From assembly GCF_900102035.1 (NCBI RefSeq), contig NZ_LT629689.1, positions 6,358,501 to 6,422,500 of the forward strand: a stretch of DNA of 64,000 bases, in the 5' to 3' direction. The notes under the pieces are model-generated. The model saw only the letters and a program-made list of their open reading frames with translations. It did not search any database and was not told where the DNA came from. The stretch is from Pseudomonas extremaustralis (lineage in GTDB: Bacteria; Pseudomonadota; Gammaproteobacteria; Pseudomonadales; Pseudomonadaceae). The position numbers and the translations under genes are program-made. Positions within the stretch are counted from its first letter, which is position 1; each line of letters starts with the position of its first letter. Below, in pieces: positions 43,993 to 52,838 of this stretch.

Positions 43993-44959
43993 GGCGTGTC
44001 CTTCCTGCAAGGCTCAGGTATGCGGCCACCAGTAACCACAGGACAGTACCTGTCAGGTATTTGACCCAAGGGGGGATTCCCGTGGTCGAGGACCAATAAG
44101 CCTCGATAAACGCGGCGATCAGCAGGAATACCATGACGCCACACAGTATCTGCACGCTTTTATGGGCTGCCAGCCGCAAGGATTCGCTACGGGACAGACG
44201 CCCAGGTGCAATCAATGCCCAGCCCAGTTGCAGGCCCGCGGCACCGGCGAGGGCGATGGCGCTGAGTTCGAATGCACCATGGCCGATGACGAAGGACCAG
44301 AAGGTCTGCCCATAGCCAATTTCGGTCAGGTGCCCTGAGACCGCGCCGATGATCAGGCCATTGAAAATCAGAAAGAACACACTGCCCAGGCCGAACAGCA
44401 AGCCGGCGGCAAACGTCTGGAAGGCGATACCGGTGTTGTGCATCACATAGTAGCCAAACATCATCCAGTCCTCGCTGGACGCACGTTCGGCAGCACGGCC
44501 CAGACGGCTGGCATCGGGGTCGTACATGCTCTGCATCTCGGCCACCTGTTGGGGGCTGACGATGCTGTAGATCAGGTCTGGAAACAGGTAGACCAGCAGG
44601 GCAATACCTATCAGGCTGCCAAAAAACAGCAGGCTGGCAATCAGCACGAAACGCCATTGCTCGCGTACCAGCCGGGGAAAACCGGCCAGGACGAAGCTCA
44701 GCACGTTCGCGGCCAATTGGCTGCGATGACGGTACAACTGTTGGTGGCCGCGCAGCGCGAGTTGTTGCAATGGATCCACCAGGTAACTGCTGTAGCCACG
44801 CTCCTGAGCCAAGGCCAGGTGTTGGCACAGTCGCCGGTATTGATGAGGAAAGTCGGCCACATCACTGGCCTTGGCCTTGCCTTGTTCCAGCTGCTTGAGG
44901 TGCTCGGCAAAGGCTTGCCACTGGGGTTGGTGACGGCTTTCGAACTGGCTCTGTTTCAT
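43979..44959 (-). CDS. SpoIIM-family (stage II sporulation protein M) membrane protein
   Basis: The 326-residue protein has a soluble N-terminal helical domain of about 100 residues and five or six membrane segments. The SpoIIM signature is visible as NTGIAFQTFAAGLLFGLGSVFFL and GHGAFELSAIALAGAAGLQLG. In spore formers SpoIIM works in septal peptidoglycan remodelling; this bacterium does not sporulate, so the family name only marks homology. It overlaps RDD upstream by 4 bp and DUF4129 downstream by 14 bp. Confidence 0.9.
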   Translation of the reverse strand: MKQSQFESRHQPQWQAFAEHLKQLEQGKAKASDVADFPHQYRRLCQHLALAQERGYSSYLVDPLQQLALRGHQQLYRHRSQLAANVLSFVLAGFPRLVREQWRFVLIASLLFFGSLIGIALLVYLFPDLIYSIVSPQQVAEMQSMYDPDASRLGRAAERASSEDWMMFGYYVMHNTGIAFQTFAAGLLFGLGSVFFLIFNGLIIGAVSGHLTEIGYGQTFWSFVIGHGAFELSAIALAGAAGLQLGWALIAPGRLSRSESLRLAAHKSVQILCGVMVFLLIAAFIEAYWSSTTGIPPWVKYLTGTVLWLLVAAYLSLAGRTRHAPE

Positions 44960-45648
44960 GTCGGCCCCAACAGCCCACGGGCCACGCCATTGAGCTGCTC
45001 CACTGCGCGGGCCGGGGAGACCTGCAAGGGCGTGGCGAGGATCGAGGCCAACTCGTGAACGCGTTCTGCCGACAGTTCACCCTGGCGCTCGGCGAAACCA
45101 AGGATGGCACGCTGTTCGCTCAACTCCAGCGCAAAGGGCAGGCGCAGTGCCGGTGCTTGAGGTACCTGGGGGCGTGCAAGAGGCTGTTCGCGATAGATCA
45201 CCAGTGTGCCGGCGGCCAGGTCGCCCAGGCGTTTGAAGTGGGGATGCTGCAGGCAACTGATCGCGCCGAGAAAGTAGCCGAAGGGCAGCATGTCGACAAA
45301 CCGCAGCAGGTTGCGGATCAGTGATGCCGACCAGCCGATCGGGGTGCCGTCGTCTTGTACCACACGCAGGCCCATCACCTGCTTGCCCGGTGAACAGCCT
45401 TGGTTGAGCACCTCGAAGAGCACCATGTACCACCAGCTGAGCAGGAACAACAGCAGGGAACCAAGGCCAATGCCGATGTTGCCAAGCCAGGCCAACGGCA
45501 CCAGGAGGATACCCATGACCACCCCTCGTGCGCCCAGGTCGAAGGCGAACGCCAGCGCGCGTGGCATCAGGCCGGCGGGGCGCAGGGGCAGGTCGATGCC
45601 CTCCGGGGTCTCGATCTGGTAGCGGGTGTCCAATGGGGCTGGAGGCAT
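44956..45648 (-). CDS. RDD-family membrane protein, first gene of the MoxR operon
   Basis: The 230-residue protein has RDD features: PRALAFAFDLGARGVVMGIL in helix 1, NQGCSPGKQVMGLRVVQDDG in the loop and a final RLGDLAAGTLVIYR. It has a cytoplasmic C-terminal tail of about 70 residues. ATG 45648 follows AAGGA; the longer frame lacks support. It diverges from sbcB. The operon promoter must lie in the 167 bp between these two genes; no clear element was found. Confidence 0.88.
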   Translation of the reverse strand: MPPAPLDTRYQIETPEGIDLPLRPAGLMPRALAFAFDLGARGVVMGILLVPLAWLGNIGIGLGSLLLFLLSWWYMVLFEVLNQGCSPGKQVMGLRVVQDDGTPIGWSASLIRNLLRFVDMLPFGYFLGAISCLQHPHFKRLGDLAAGTLVIYREQPLARPQVPQAPALRLPFALELSEQRAILGFAERQGELSAERVHELASILATPLQVSPARAVEQLNGVARGLLGPT

Positions 45649-45815
45649 CGCGATCCTTGGCAGTGCTGAGCGTCTGGGAGACACGGATGCTAGCAGTGTC
45701 GGCGATGGAAGCAACCTCTCAAGGTTTTGCTGGATGTTTGTACAGAGCACTGGGCGCTGGCCTTGGACGTTGTTCAGCGCCTAGACTTTGTCGCTCTTCA
45801 GTACAGGAATAGCCC

Positions 45816-47243
45816 GTGACCTCCATTTTCTGGTACGACTATGAAACCACCGGCATCAACCCGCGCAGCGATCGTCCATTGCAGGTAGCCGGTATTCGTA
45901 CGGACTTCGACCTCAACGAGATCGGAACTGCGGTCAATCTTTTCTGCCGGCCCGCTGACGATATCCTGCCCCATCCCGCAGCCTGCGCGATTACTGGCAT
46001 TACGCCCGGCATTCTTGCGGAAAAAGGCCTGGCCGAAGCCGATTTCATGACCCGGGTACATGCCGAGCTGGCCGCGCCGGGCACTTGCGGTGCCGGTTAC
46101 AACACCTTGCGGTTCGACGACGAAATGACGCGCTACAGCCTGTATCGCAATTTTTTCGACCCTTACGCACGGGAATGGCAGGGCGGCAACAGTCGTTGGG
46201 ATTTGATCGACGTGGTTCGCACCGCCTACGCCCTGCGCCCGGAGGGTATCGAGTGGCCACAGCAGGACGGGCGCGTCACGCTCAAGCTGGAGCGCCTGAC
46301 CGAAGCCAACGGGATCGATCATGGCCAGGCGCACGACGCGCTGTCCGATGTGCGCGCCACTATCGCCCTGGCGCGACGGATTCGCGAGCGGCAACCCAAG
46401 CTGTACGCCTGGTTGTTCCAGCTGCGCACTAAGCAAAAGGTGATGGACCAGGTGCGCTTGTTGCAACCGATGGTGCACATTTCCGGGCGTTTTTCCGCCG
46501 AACGCCATTACCTGGGGGTCGTATTGCCCTTGGCCTGGCATCCGCGCAATCGCAACGCACTGATCGTCTGTGATCTCGGGCTCGATCCCCAGGGGTTGCT
46601 GGACCTTGATGCACAGGTCTTGCGCCAGCGCTTGTACACCCGCCGTGATGAGCTTGCCGAGGGTGAGCTGCCGGTGCCGCTGAAATTGGTGCACATCAAC
46701 CGTTGTCCGGTGGTCGCCCCCTTGAATGTGCTGCGGGCCGAAGACTGTGAGCGTTTGCATCTGGATATGGGGATTTTTCAGGAGCGGGCGCTGCGGCTGA
46801 GTGACGCACAGGAACTTTGGCGCGATAAGTTGGCAGCCATTTACGCGGAGGAAGACTTTGTACCGAGTACCGACCCTGAACAGCAGCTATACGACGGTTT
46901 TATCGGGGATCGTGATCGTCGCTTATGCGAACAAGTCCGGACGGTTGAGCCTGCGCAATTAGCACGCCAGCAGTGGCCTTTTGATGATCATCGTTTGCCG
47001 GAATTATTATTTCGCTACCGTGCCCGTAACTTTCCAGACACCTTGAGCAGCGAGGAGCAACAACGCTGGAAACTTTTCTGTCAGCAACGTTTGTCAGATC
47101 CTGAGTGGGGTGCGCCGAATACCCTTCAGGTATTTAATCTGGCCCGACAGGAGTTGGCTGTTAGTGCTACGCCGTTTCAGTGTGAGGTGTTGGCGCAGTG
47201 GCAGGAATATGTGGATGCTTTAGCGGCTCGGTTGAATCTGTAA
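45816..47243 (+). CDS. sbcB: exodeoxyribonuclease I
   Basis: The 475-residue enzyme degrades single-stranded DNA 3' to 5' and takes part in repair and recombination. The DEDDh exonuclease motifs are visible: FWYDYETTGINP near the N-terminus, GYNTLRFDDEMTRYSLYRNF near residue 93 and DHGQAHDALSDVRATI near residue 170, followed by the SH3-like and helical extensions. The GTG start has AGGAAT upstream. A terminator shared with mvaT follows. Confidence 0.95.
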   Translation: MTSIFWYDYETTGINPRSDRPLQVAGIRTDFDLNEIGTAVNLFCRPADDILPHPAACAITGITPGILAEKGLAEADFMTRVHAELAAPGTCGAGYNTLRFDDEMTRYSLYRNFFDPYAREWQGGNSRWDLIDVVRTAYALRPEGIEWPQQDGRVTLKLERLTEANGIDHGQAHDALSDVRATIALARRIRERQPKLYAWLFQLRTKQKVMDQVRLLQPMVHISGRFSAERHYLGVVLPLAWHPRNRNALIVCDLGLDPQGLLDLDAQVLRQRLYTRRDELAEGELPVPLKLVHINRCPVVAPLNVLRAEDCERLHLDMGIFQERALRLSDAQELWRDKLAAIYAEEDFVPSTDPEQQLYDGFIGDRDRRLCEQVRTVEPAQLARQQWPFDDHRLPELLFRYRARNFPDTLSSEEQQRWKLFCQQRLSDPEWGAPNTLQVFNLARQELAVSATPFQCEVLAQWQEYVDALAARLNL

Positions 47244-47270
47244 TCGCTTTTATAGAATGTGCAGGCAATA

Positions 47271-47296
47271 AAAAACGCCAGCAGGCTGGCGTTTTT
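47271..47296. terminator. bidirectional terminator between sbcB and mvaT
   Basis: AAAAACGCCAGC and GCTGGCGTTTTT are complementary arms with T runs on both strands, placed between two convergent genes. Confidence 0.9.
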
Positions 47297-47330
47297 ATGT
47301 GTTGCGTATCAGGCGCGGGCCTGGCGAAGC

Positions 47331-47705
47331 TTAGCCCAGCAGGGTAGCCCAACCTTCAACCACGTCGCCGCCCCACTTGGCTTTCCACTCTTTCAGCGTT
47401 TTGTGGTTGCCACCTTTGGTTTCAATCACTTCGCCGTTGTGCGGGTTTTTGTACTGTTTGACCTTGCGAGCACGCTTGGTGCCGGTAGTTTTCACGGCGC
47501 CACGTGGTGCTTTAACTTTCGACTCTGGGTCCAGCAGCGCGATGATGTCGCGCAGGGATTTGGAGTATTCACCCATCAGGGTGCGCAATTTGCCTTCGAA
47601 TTCCAGCTCGGTTTGCAGTTTGTCGTCTTGGGACAGGTTCTTCAAGCGGGCTTGCAGCTCTTTGATAGCTTCTTCGGTGGCGCGGTATTCGTTGATCAGA
47701 GACAT
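47331..47705 (-). CDS. mvaT: MvaT-family H-NS analogue
   Basis: The 124-residue protein starts MSLINEYRATEEAIKELQ and has an N-terminal coiled-coil oligomerisation region (to about 60), a linker with a basic KRARKVK stretch, and a C-terminal DNA-binding domain with PHNGEVIETKGGNHKTLKEW, including the GGN/R-K core that inserts in the minor groove of AT-rich DNA. It silences horizontally acquired and virulence-type genes. Start ATG 47705 is fixed by family alignment. A good sigma-70 promoter and an AT-rich upstream region suggest self-silencing control. MvaT and MvaV paralogues cannot be told apart here. Confidence 0.94.
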   Translation of the reverse strand: MSLINEYRATEEAIKELQARLKNLSQDDKLQTELEFEGKLRTLMGEYSKSLRDIIALLDPESKVKAPRGAVKTTGTKRARKVKQYKNPHNGEVIETKGGNHKTLKEWKAKWGGDVVEGWATLLG

Positions 47706-47751
47706 GTTGACTACCTTATGTAGAGCGCTGATTGACAGGGAGAGTGGCCCA

Positions 47752-47780
47752 ATAATAGTCAGACACTTTCCCCAAGTAAA
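47752..47780 (-). promoter_or_regulatory. sigma-70 promoter of mvaT
   Basis: On the minus strand TTTACT is followed by a 17-base spacer and TATTAT, giving four of six and five of six consensus matches. It lies about 47 bp upstream of the mvaT ATG. Confidence 0.72.
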
Positions 47781-48054
47781 CATTTAAGAACGTATTGAGG
47801 TGAATTACTTTGAAAGTTTTTAGCAAACCTATGCAATCGAGTTAATTAATAGGTCATAGGCCTGAAGATAATCTCCTTGGAACTCGGCGAACAGCCGGGG
47901 GGATGCGCTAGATTCATATAGGGTTGGTAAAGCCTTAGGCTATGTAAGGCGCATGCGGCGAGCCGGCGATCAGAATAAGCGTTAACGAATACTGCAGTTT
48001 TTCTGCGCAATCGCTAGAATGGCGGCCTTTGCGAAGTTCTGGAGTTCCCCCCTA
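47781..48054. other. AT-rich intergenic region between mvaT and purU
   Basis: This forms most of the 349-bp non-coding gap between divergent genes. The first hundred bases (about 47780-47880) are clearly richer in A and T than the surroundings, with runs such as GAGTTAATTAATAGG. Such DNA is the preferred target of MvaT, so autoregulation is plausible. No RNA gene was recognised. Confidence 0.5.
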
Positions 48055-48903
48055 ATGCGCACTTTTCGGCTGGTGATTGCTTGCCCGGACCGGGTCGGCA
48101 TCGTTGCCAAAGTCAGTAACTTTCTGGCCTCCCACAACGGTTGGATCACCGAGGCAAGTCATCACTCGGACAATCTCAGCGGTTGGTTCTTCATGCGTCA
48201 CGAAATCCGTGCCGATACGTTGCCTTTTGGCCTCGAGGCCTTCCGTGAGGCCTTTGCGCCGATCGCCGAAGAGTTCTCGATGACGTGGCGCATCACCGAC
48301 ACCGAGCAGAAAAAACGCGTGGTGCTGATGGCCAGTCGCGAGTCCCACTGCCTGGCAGATTTGTTGCACCGCTGGCACAGCGATGAGTTGGACTGCGAGA
48401 TCGCTTGTGTGATTTCCAACCATGACGACCTGCGCAGCATGGTCGAGTGGCATGACATCCCTTACTACCATGTGCCGGTCAACCCGCAGGACAAGGAACC
48501 GGCCTTCGCCGAAGTGAATCGACTGGTCAAGCAACACGAAGCCGACGTCGTGGTGCTGGCGCGCTACATGCAAATCCTGCCGCCGGAACTGTGCCGCGAA
48601 TATGCCGGCAAGGTGATCAATATCCACCACAGCTTCTTGCCGTCGTTTGTCGGTGCCAAGCCCTACCATCAGGCATCCCTGCGTGGCGTGAAGTTGATCG
48701 GCGCAACCTGCCACTACGTCACCGAAGAGCTGGACGCAGGTCCTATCATCGAGCAGGACGTGGTACGCGTCAGCCATAGCGACAGCATCGAAGACATGGT
48801 GCGTTTCGGCCGTGACGTGGAGAAGATGGTACTTGCCCGTGGCCTGCGTTATCACTTGGAAGACCGCGTGCTGGTGCGCGGTAACAAGACCGTCGTGTTC
48901 TGA
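48055..48903 (+). CDS. purU: formyltetrahydrofolate deformylase
   Basis: The 282-residue enzyme releases formate from 10-formyl-THF, balancing one-carbon pools. It has an N-terminal ACT domain (RLVIACPDRVGIVAKVSNFL) and a formyltransferase-like catalytic domain with NIHHSFLPSFVGAKPYHQA and CHYVTEELDAGPII (catalytic Asn/His/Asp). ATG 48055 follows GGAG; an ATG 36 bases upstream is less likely. A terminator follows the stop. Confidence 0.93.
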   Translation: MRTFRLVIACPDRVGIVAKVSNFLASHNGWITEASHHSDNLSGWFFMRHEIRADTLPFGLEAFREAFAPIAEEFSMTWRITDTEQKKRVVLMASRESHCLADLLHRWHSDELDCEIACVISNHDDLRSMVEWHDIPYYHVPVNPQDKEPAFAEVNRLVKQHEADVVVLARYMQILPPELCREYAGKVINIHHSFLPSFVGAKPYHQASLRGVKLIGATCHYVTEELDAGPIIEQDVVRVSHSDSIEDMVRFGRDVEKMVLARGLRYHLEDRVLVRGNKTVVF

Positions 48904-48930
48904 TCGACGCGTCATGATTGAAGAATGAAG

Positions 48931-48967
48931 GGCCTGGGCGTTAAATCGTCCCAGGCCTTTTTTTTTG
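48931..48967 (+). terminator. intrinsic terminator after purU
   Basis: GGCCTGGG and CCCAGGCC pair across an 11-base loop and are followed by nine T residues. Confidence 0.9.
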
Positions 48968-48989
48968 ATCCGCACGGCAGGACACACCC

Positions 48990-49166
48990 ATGACCGACCC
49001 ACTCGATAAAGCCACGTCCAGGGCGCCGGCTATATTGGGCGAAGGGTGTCTGAGTCGCTATGACCCGGACGCGCTGGATGCCGAGGATGGTACTGATTTT
49101 CCAGGGGCAGCCCAATTGTGGGAGCACTTGCAGGAACTTCCCGGTGCGCCTGAAAAAGATGCTTGA
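48990..49166 (+). CDS. small acidic protein, 58 residues
   Basis: A short reading frame encodes MTDPLDKATSRAPAILGEGC at its start and ends ELPGAPEKDA. It is acidic, has one cysteine and no membrane segment. ATG 48990 has AGGA eight bases upstream, and codon use looks like neighbouring genes (G or C at most third positions). It lies just after the purU terminator and 59 bp from the convergent deacetylase gene. No family is recognised; it may be real but could be chance. Confidence 0.5.
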   Translation: MTDPLDKATSRAPAILGEGCLSRYDPDALDAEDGTDFPGAAQLWEHLQELPGAPEKDA

Positions 49167-49225
49167 GCATCGGCGCCGCCATCAGCACAAACACGGGCTG
49201 GCCAGCAACCGCCAGATCATCCGGC

Positions 49226-49969
49226 TCATGGCTGGGTGGCCAGCCATGCAGCCTTGGTCCGCGGGATGCGCCCATCGTTAAGCAAGCGTTGCAGGGTTTG
49301 CAGCCAATAACGGCGGGAAAGCTCATGGCGCATGTCTACCGGGTGCAGCCCCAGGCGGATGACCGGGGCCGCACGCCAGTGATGTTCGCGTCGATCGCTC
49401 AGGATTTTGGACAGACCGCGGCGCCAGGCACTGCGCGCGCTCCAGACCAGGCCGGGGGCGTCAAGTGGGGTGAAATCGGGCAGACGATAAAGATGGTTGG
49501 GGTCGCTGGTGTAGGTCAACGGCAACTGACGCAGGGCCTGGCGAGTGCCGTGGCTCATCAGCCAGGCCGGTGCTACGAAGCCTTGCAGTAGCCAGTCGTG
49601 GCGGCGGAACAGGTCGATGCCGTCGGTAATGCGCTGTAACGCCTGTTGCCGCGACAGTTGATAGAACTCGCCCTCGTGGGTGTAGATGCGTCGCATGAAC
49701 CACTGTCTTGGTGTATGTGGTGCGGGTTGATCGTCGCAATGGTAGTAACCGTGCAAGGTCAGTTCATCGCCCCTGGCCACGCGGTCGTCCAGCAGGCGCC
49801 GAAAGTCATCCTGGCCGGCCAGGCTGTCATGATGATGGAAGTCCGGCACCACCAGCCAGGTGATGGGCACCGTACCCAAGGCGTCGACGGCCTCGACGAA
49901 GGAGCGGTAGTCTGGCCATGTTGACGGCGCCACATCGTGCAACACCAGCAAAACCGCGCGCTCAGCCAT
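49226..49969 (-). CDS. DUF2334 polysaccharide-deacetylase-like protein
   Basis: The 247-residue protein starts AERAVLLVLHDVAPSTWPD, with the metal-binding Asp of deacetylases in LHDV, and has DELTLHGYYHCDD (His ligands) near residue 85 and GFVAPAWLMSHGT further on. The family is DUF2334, related to carbohydrate esterase 4. It starts at ATG 49969, overlapping the upstream glycosyltransferase gene by 8 bp; longer frames run inside that gene. The pair probably makes or trims one glycan or glycolipid; the product is unknown. Confidence 0.85.
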   Translation of the reverse strand: MAERAVLLVLHDVAPSTWPDYRSFVEAVDALGTVPITWLVVPDFHHHDSLAGQDDFRRLLDDRVARGDELTLHGYYHCDDQPAPHTPRQWFMRRIYTHEGEFYQLSRQQALQRITDGIDLFRRHDWLLQGFVAPAWLMSHGTRQALRQLPLTYTSDPNHLYRLPDFTPLDAPGLVWSARSAWRRGLSKILSDRREHHWRAAPVIRLGLHPVDMRHELSRRYWLQTLQRLLNDGRIPRTKAAWLATQP

Positions 49970-51074
49970 GGGAAAGCATCGGTTTGTGGGTCTCCAGCAC
50001 CGCGCAGTAGTGCTCCAGCAGGCTATCGACCACAGTGTCCCACGCGTAATGCTGCTCCACATGCCGCCGAGCCTGCGCGCCCAGCCGGCGACTATCTGCG
50101 CCGAACAGCTCGCGCACCGCGTCGGCCATGGCGCGTGGGTTATTGGGGGCGCATAGCAGGCCGCAGCGCTCATCGACGATTTCGTTGAACGCACCGGCCG
50201 CCACGGCGACCACCGGGATGCCGCAGGCCATCGCTTCCAGAATCACCAGGCCGAAAGTTTCCTGGTCACCGCCGTGCAGCAACGCGTCGGCACTGGCCAT
50301 CAGTCGGGCAACGTGCTGGGCAGGGCGAAACCCGTCGACCACTGTGACGTTGTCGGGCACGTGGGCCGGCATCCCGGAGCCCACCAACAGCAAGTGATAG
50401 CCATCCCCCAGGCGCCTCATGCACTTGAGCAGCACCGGCAGGTTTTTTTCCTTGGACCCGCGTCCGGCGAAGATCAGCAGGTGGGTGTCTTCGCCGATGC
50501 CCAGTTCGGCGCGCAAGCCAGGGTCGCGCACATCCGGGGTAAAGGTTTGCAGATCAACGCCCAGCGGCTGGACGAAGACATTCTTTACCCCAAGCCCGAT
50601 GAGCTTGTCGGCCATCACTTGGCTGGGGGCCAGTACCCGATCGAAATTGCCATAGAGTTTGCTGACGTAGGCTTCAACGTTGGGCGTGAACCAGGGGCCC
50701 ATGCGGTTGCTCACCAGCAGCGGCAAATCGGAGTGGTAGAAACCGATGACCGGTACATCCAATTGGCGTCGGGCGTCCAGCGCGGCCCAGGCAGTCAGGT
50801 ACGGATCGCCGACTTCGATCAGGTCTGGCTGTAAATCGCGCAGGACATTTCGCCAGGGAGCCAGGCGCAGCGGGAATCGATAGCCTTTGCCGAAGGGCAG
50901 GGCGGGCGCCGGCACCTTGAAGATCCCATCTCGTTCGCTCAAGTGCGCACCGGGGATCAACAGGCTGTGGCGAATCCCGGGCTTGAGCGCCAGGCGCCGG
51001 TGCTTGGCGTCGAGATAAGTGCGTACGCCCCCGCTGGCGGGGGCATAGAACATGGTTATGTCCGCGATATGCAC
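49962..51074 (-). CDS. GT4-family glycosyltransferase
   Basis: The 370-residue protein begins HIADITMFYAPASGGVRTYL and has a GT-B fold: N-terminal acceptor domain, then LLIFAGRGSKEKNLPVLLKC and GGDQETFGLVILEAMACGIP, the EX7E donor-binding motif of GT4 enzymes. It likely transfers a sugar from a nucleotide donor to a lipid or glycan at the membrane. The start is taken as GTG 51074; AGGAGG lies ten bases upstream, and another GTG at 51083 sits too close to it. It is first of a two-gene operon with the deacetylase. Confidence 0.87.
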   Translation of the reverse strand: MHIADITMFYAPASGGVRTYLDAKHRRLALKPGIRHSLLIPGAHLSERDGIFKVPAPALPFGKGYRFPLRLAPWRNVLRDLQPDLIEVGDPYLTAWAALDARRQLDVPVIGFYHSDLPLLVSNRMGPWFTPNVEAYVSKLYGNFDRVLAPSQVMADKLIGLGVKNVFVQPLGVDLQTFTPDVRDPGLRAELGIGEDTHLLIFAGRGSKEKNLPVLLKCMRRLGDGYHLLLVGSGMPAHVPDNVTVVDGFRPAQHVARLMASADALLHGGDQETFGLVILEAMACGIPVVAVAAGAFNEIVDERCGLLCAPNNPRAMADAVRELFGADSRRLGAQARRHVEQHYAWDTVVDSLLEHYCAVLETHKPMLSHG

Positions 51075-51343
51075 GATGAACACCCCTCCTATCCATTGCT
51101 CACCTTACGTGGACCTGGGGTAAGGATAGATGTTCGATCGGGATTGGAGGGATGTGTATCGCAGAGAGCGGCTCAGCTTCGGAAGCTGCGCGCCCGCCGG
51201 CTAGGCAAAATGGCAGCGTCAAAAAAGGTGTGATACTTGTTGTGATAGCGCTGGGGGTTCCCATAGGACCCAACTGACCTCTTTATTAGACGTTGTGGGC
51301 CTCACATCGGCCTGTAGCGACCTGGCGACAGTAAAGATTAACC

Positions 51344-52834
51344 ATGGGTGATCAAATGCCTGACTCTATGCAACTCCTTATCGGCGCAGACCTTTCCGGC
51401 CTGCCGATTGCCCAGTCCATGCGCCTGGCCAATCGTCACGGGCTGATCGCCGGCGCTACCGGCACGGGCAAGACCGTCACATTGCAACGCCTGGCTGAAG
51501 CCTTCAGTGATGCAGGCGTTGCCGTGTTTGCCGCCGACATCAAGGGTGACCTCTGCGGCCTGGGGGCGGCGGCTAATCCCCAGGGCAAGGTGGCTGAACG
51601 TATCGCCGGTATGCCTTTCCTCAATTACACGGCCAAGGCGTATCCGGTCACGTTGTGGGACATCCACGGGCAGTCCGGTCATCCGTTGCGCACCACCATC
51701 AGTGAAATGGGCCCTTTGTTGCTCGGCAGCCTGTTGGAACTCACCGACAGCCAGCAGTCGGCCCTGTACGCAGCCTTCAAGGTGGCGGATCGCGAAGGCT
51801 TGTTGTTGCTGGACCTCAAGGATCTCAAGGCACTGCTCAATCACCTGCGTTATCACCCGGAACTGCTCGGTGACGACGCGGCGCTGATGACGACCGGTTC
51901 CAGCCAGGCCCTGTTGCGGCGCCTGGCGGTGCTCGAGCAGCAGGGCGCCGAGGCGTTGTTTGGCGAACCGGCCCTGCAGCTTGAAGACATCCTGCAGCCT
52001 ACCGGCGACGGACGCGGGCGTATCCACCTGCTGGACGCCAGTCGCCTGGTGCACGAGGCGCCGAAGGTCTATGCGACCTTCCTGCTGTGGCTGCTGGCGG
52101 AACTGTTCGAGCAACTGCCTGAGCGCGGTGATGCGGACAAGCCATTGCTGGCGCTGTTTTTCGACGAAGCCCACTTATTGTTTGCCGATACGCCCAAGGC
52201 CTTGCAAGACCGCCTTGAGCAAGTGGTGCGGCTGATTCGTTCCAAAGGCGTGGGCGTGTATTTCGTAACCCAATCGCCGGGCGACCTGCCGGACAGCGTG
52301 CTGGCCCAGCTCGGCCTTCGCATCCAGCATGGCCTGCGGGCGTTCACCACCAAGGAGCAGAAGTCCTTGCGGGCTGTAGCGGACGGTTTTCGACCAAACC
52401 CGGCATTTGACACTTTGGCGGTGCTGACCGAACTGGGTACCGGTGAGGCATTGGTGGGCACCCTGCAGGAAAAAGGCACGCCGGAGGTCGTCCAGCGCGT
52501 GCTGGTAGCGCCGCCGCAATCGCGGATCGGGCCGTTGAGCGAGGCCGAACGCGCTGCGCTGGTGGCCCGTTCACCGTTGTTGGGACGTTATGACCAACCC
52601 ATCGATCGGGAATCCGCTTATGAAGTGCTGATGGCACGCAAGGAGTTGGCACCGACCGAAGAGGCCAAGACGGCTGCCGAGGAACCGAGCTTTACCGACA
52701 AGGCCGGGGCGTTTCTGGGCACCACGGCGGGCAAGGCGCTCAAATCTGCCATGCAGCAGGCCGCCAATCAGATGGGGCGTCAATTGGTGCGGGGCTTGTT
52801 GGGGTCGCTGTTGGGCGGCAGCAAGCGCAAGTAG
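51344..52834 (+). CDS. HerA-like ATPase, DUF853 (YjgR) family
   Basis: The 496-residue protein has a Walker A in AGATGTGKTVTLQRLAEAF near residue 40, VFAADIKGDLCGLG, Walker B PLLALFFDEAHLLFAD near residue 275 and an arginine-rich GVGVYFVTQSPGDLPDSVL sensor region. It belongs to the DUF853 branch of HerA/FtsK-like ATPases (E. coli YjgR), of unknown function. The C-terminal 60 residues are a variable Ala/Gln-rich tail ending GGSKRK. ATG 51344 is used; ATG 51356 is an alternative. The 269 bp upstream contain nothing recognised. Confidence 0.9.
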   Translation: MGDQMPDSMQLLIGADLSGLPIAQSMRLANRHGLIAGATGTGKTVTLQRLAEAFSDAGVAVFAADIKGDLCGLGAAANPQGKVAERIAGMPFLNYTAKAYPVTLWDIHGQSGHPLRTTISEMGPLLLGSLLELTDSQQSALYAAFKVADREGLLLLDLKDLKALLNHLRYHPELLGDDAALMTTGSSQALLRRLAVLEQQGAEALFGEPALQLEDILQPTGDGRGRIHLLDASRLVHEAPKVYATFLLWLLAELFEQLPERGDADKPLLALFFDEAHLLFADTPKALQDRLEQVVRLIRSKGVGVYFVTQSPGDLPDSVLAQLGLRIQHGLRAFTTKEQKSLRAVADGFRPNPAFDTLAVLTELGTGEALVGTLQEKGTPEVVQRVLVAPPQSRIGPLSEAERAALVARSPLLGRYDQPIDRESAYEVLMARKELAPTEEAKTAAEEPSFTDKAGAFLGTTAGKALKSAMQQAANQMGRQLVRGLLGSLLGGSKRK

Positions 52835-52838
52835 TGGC

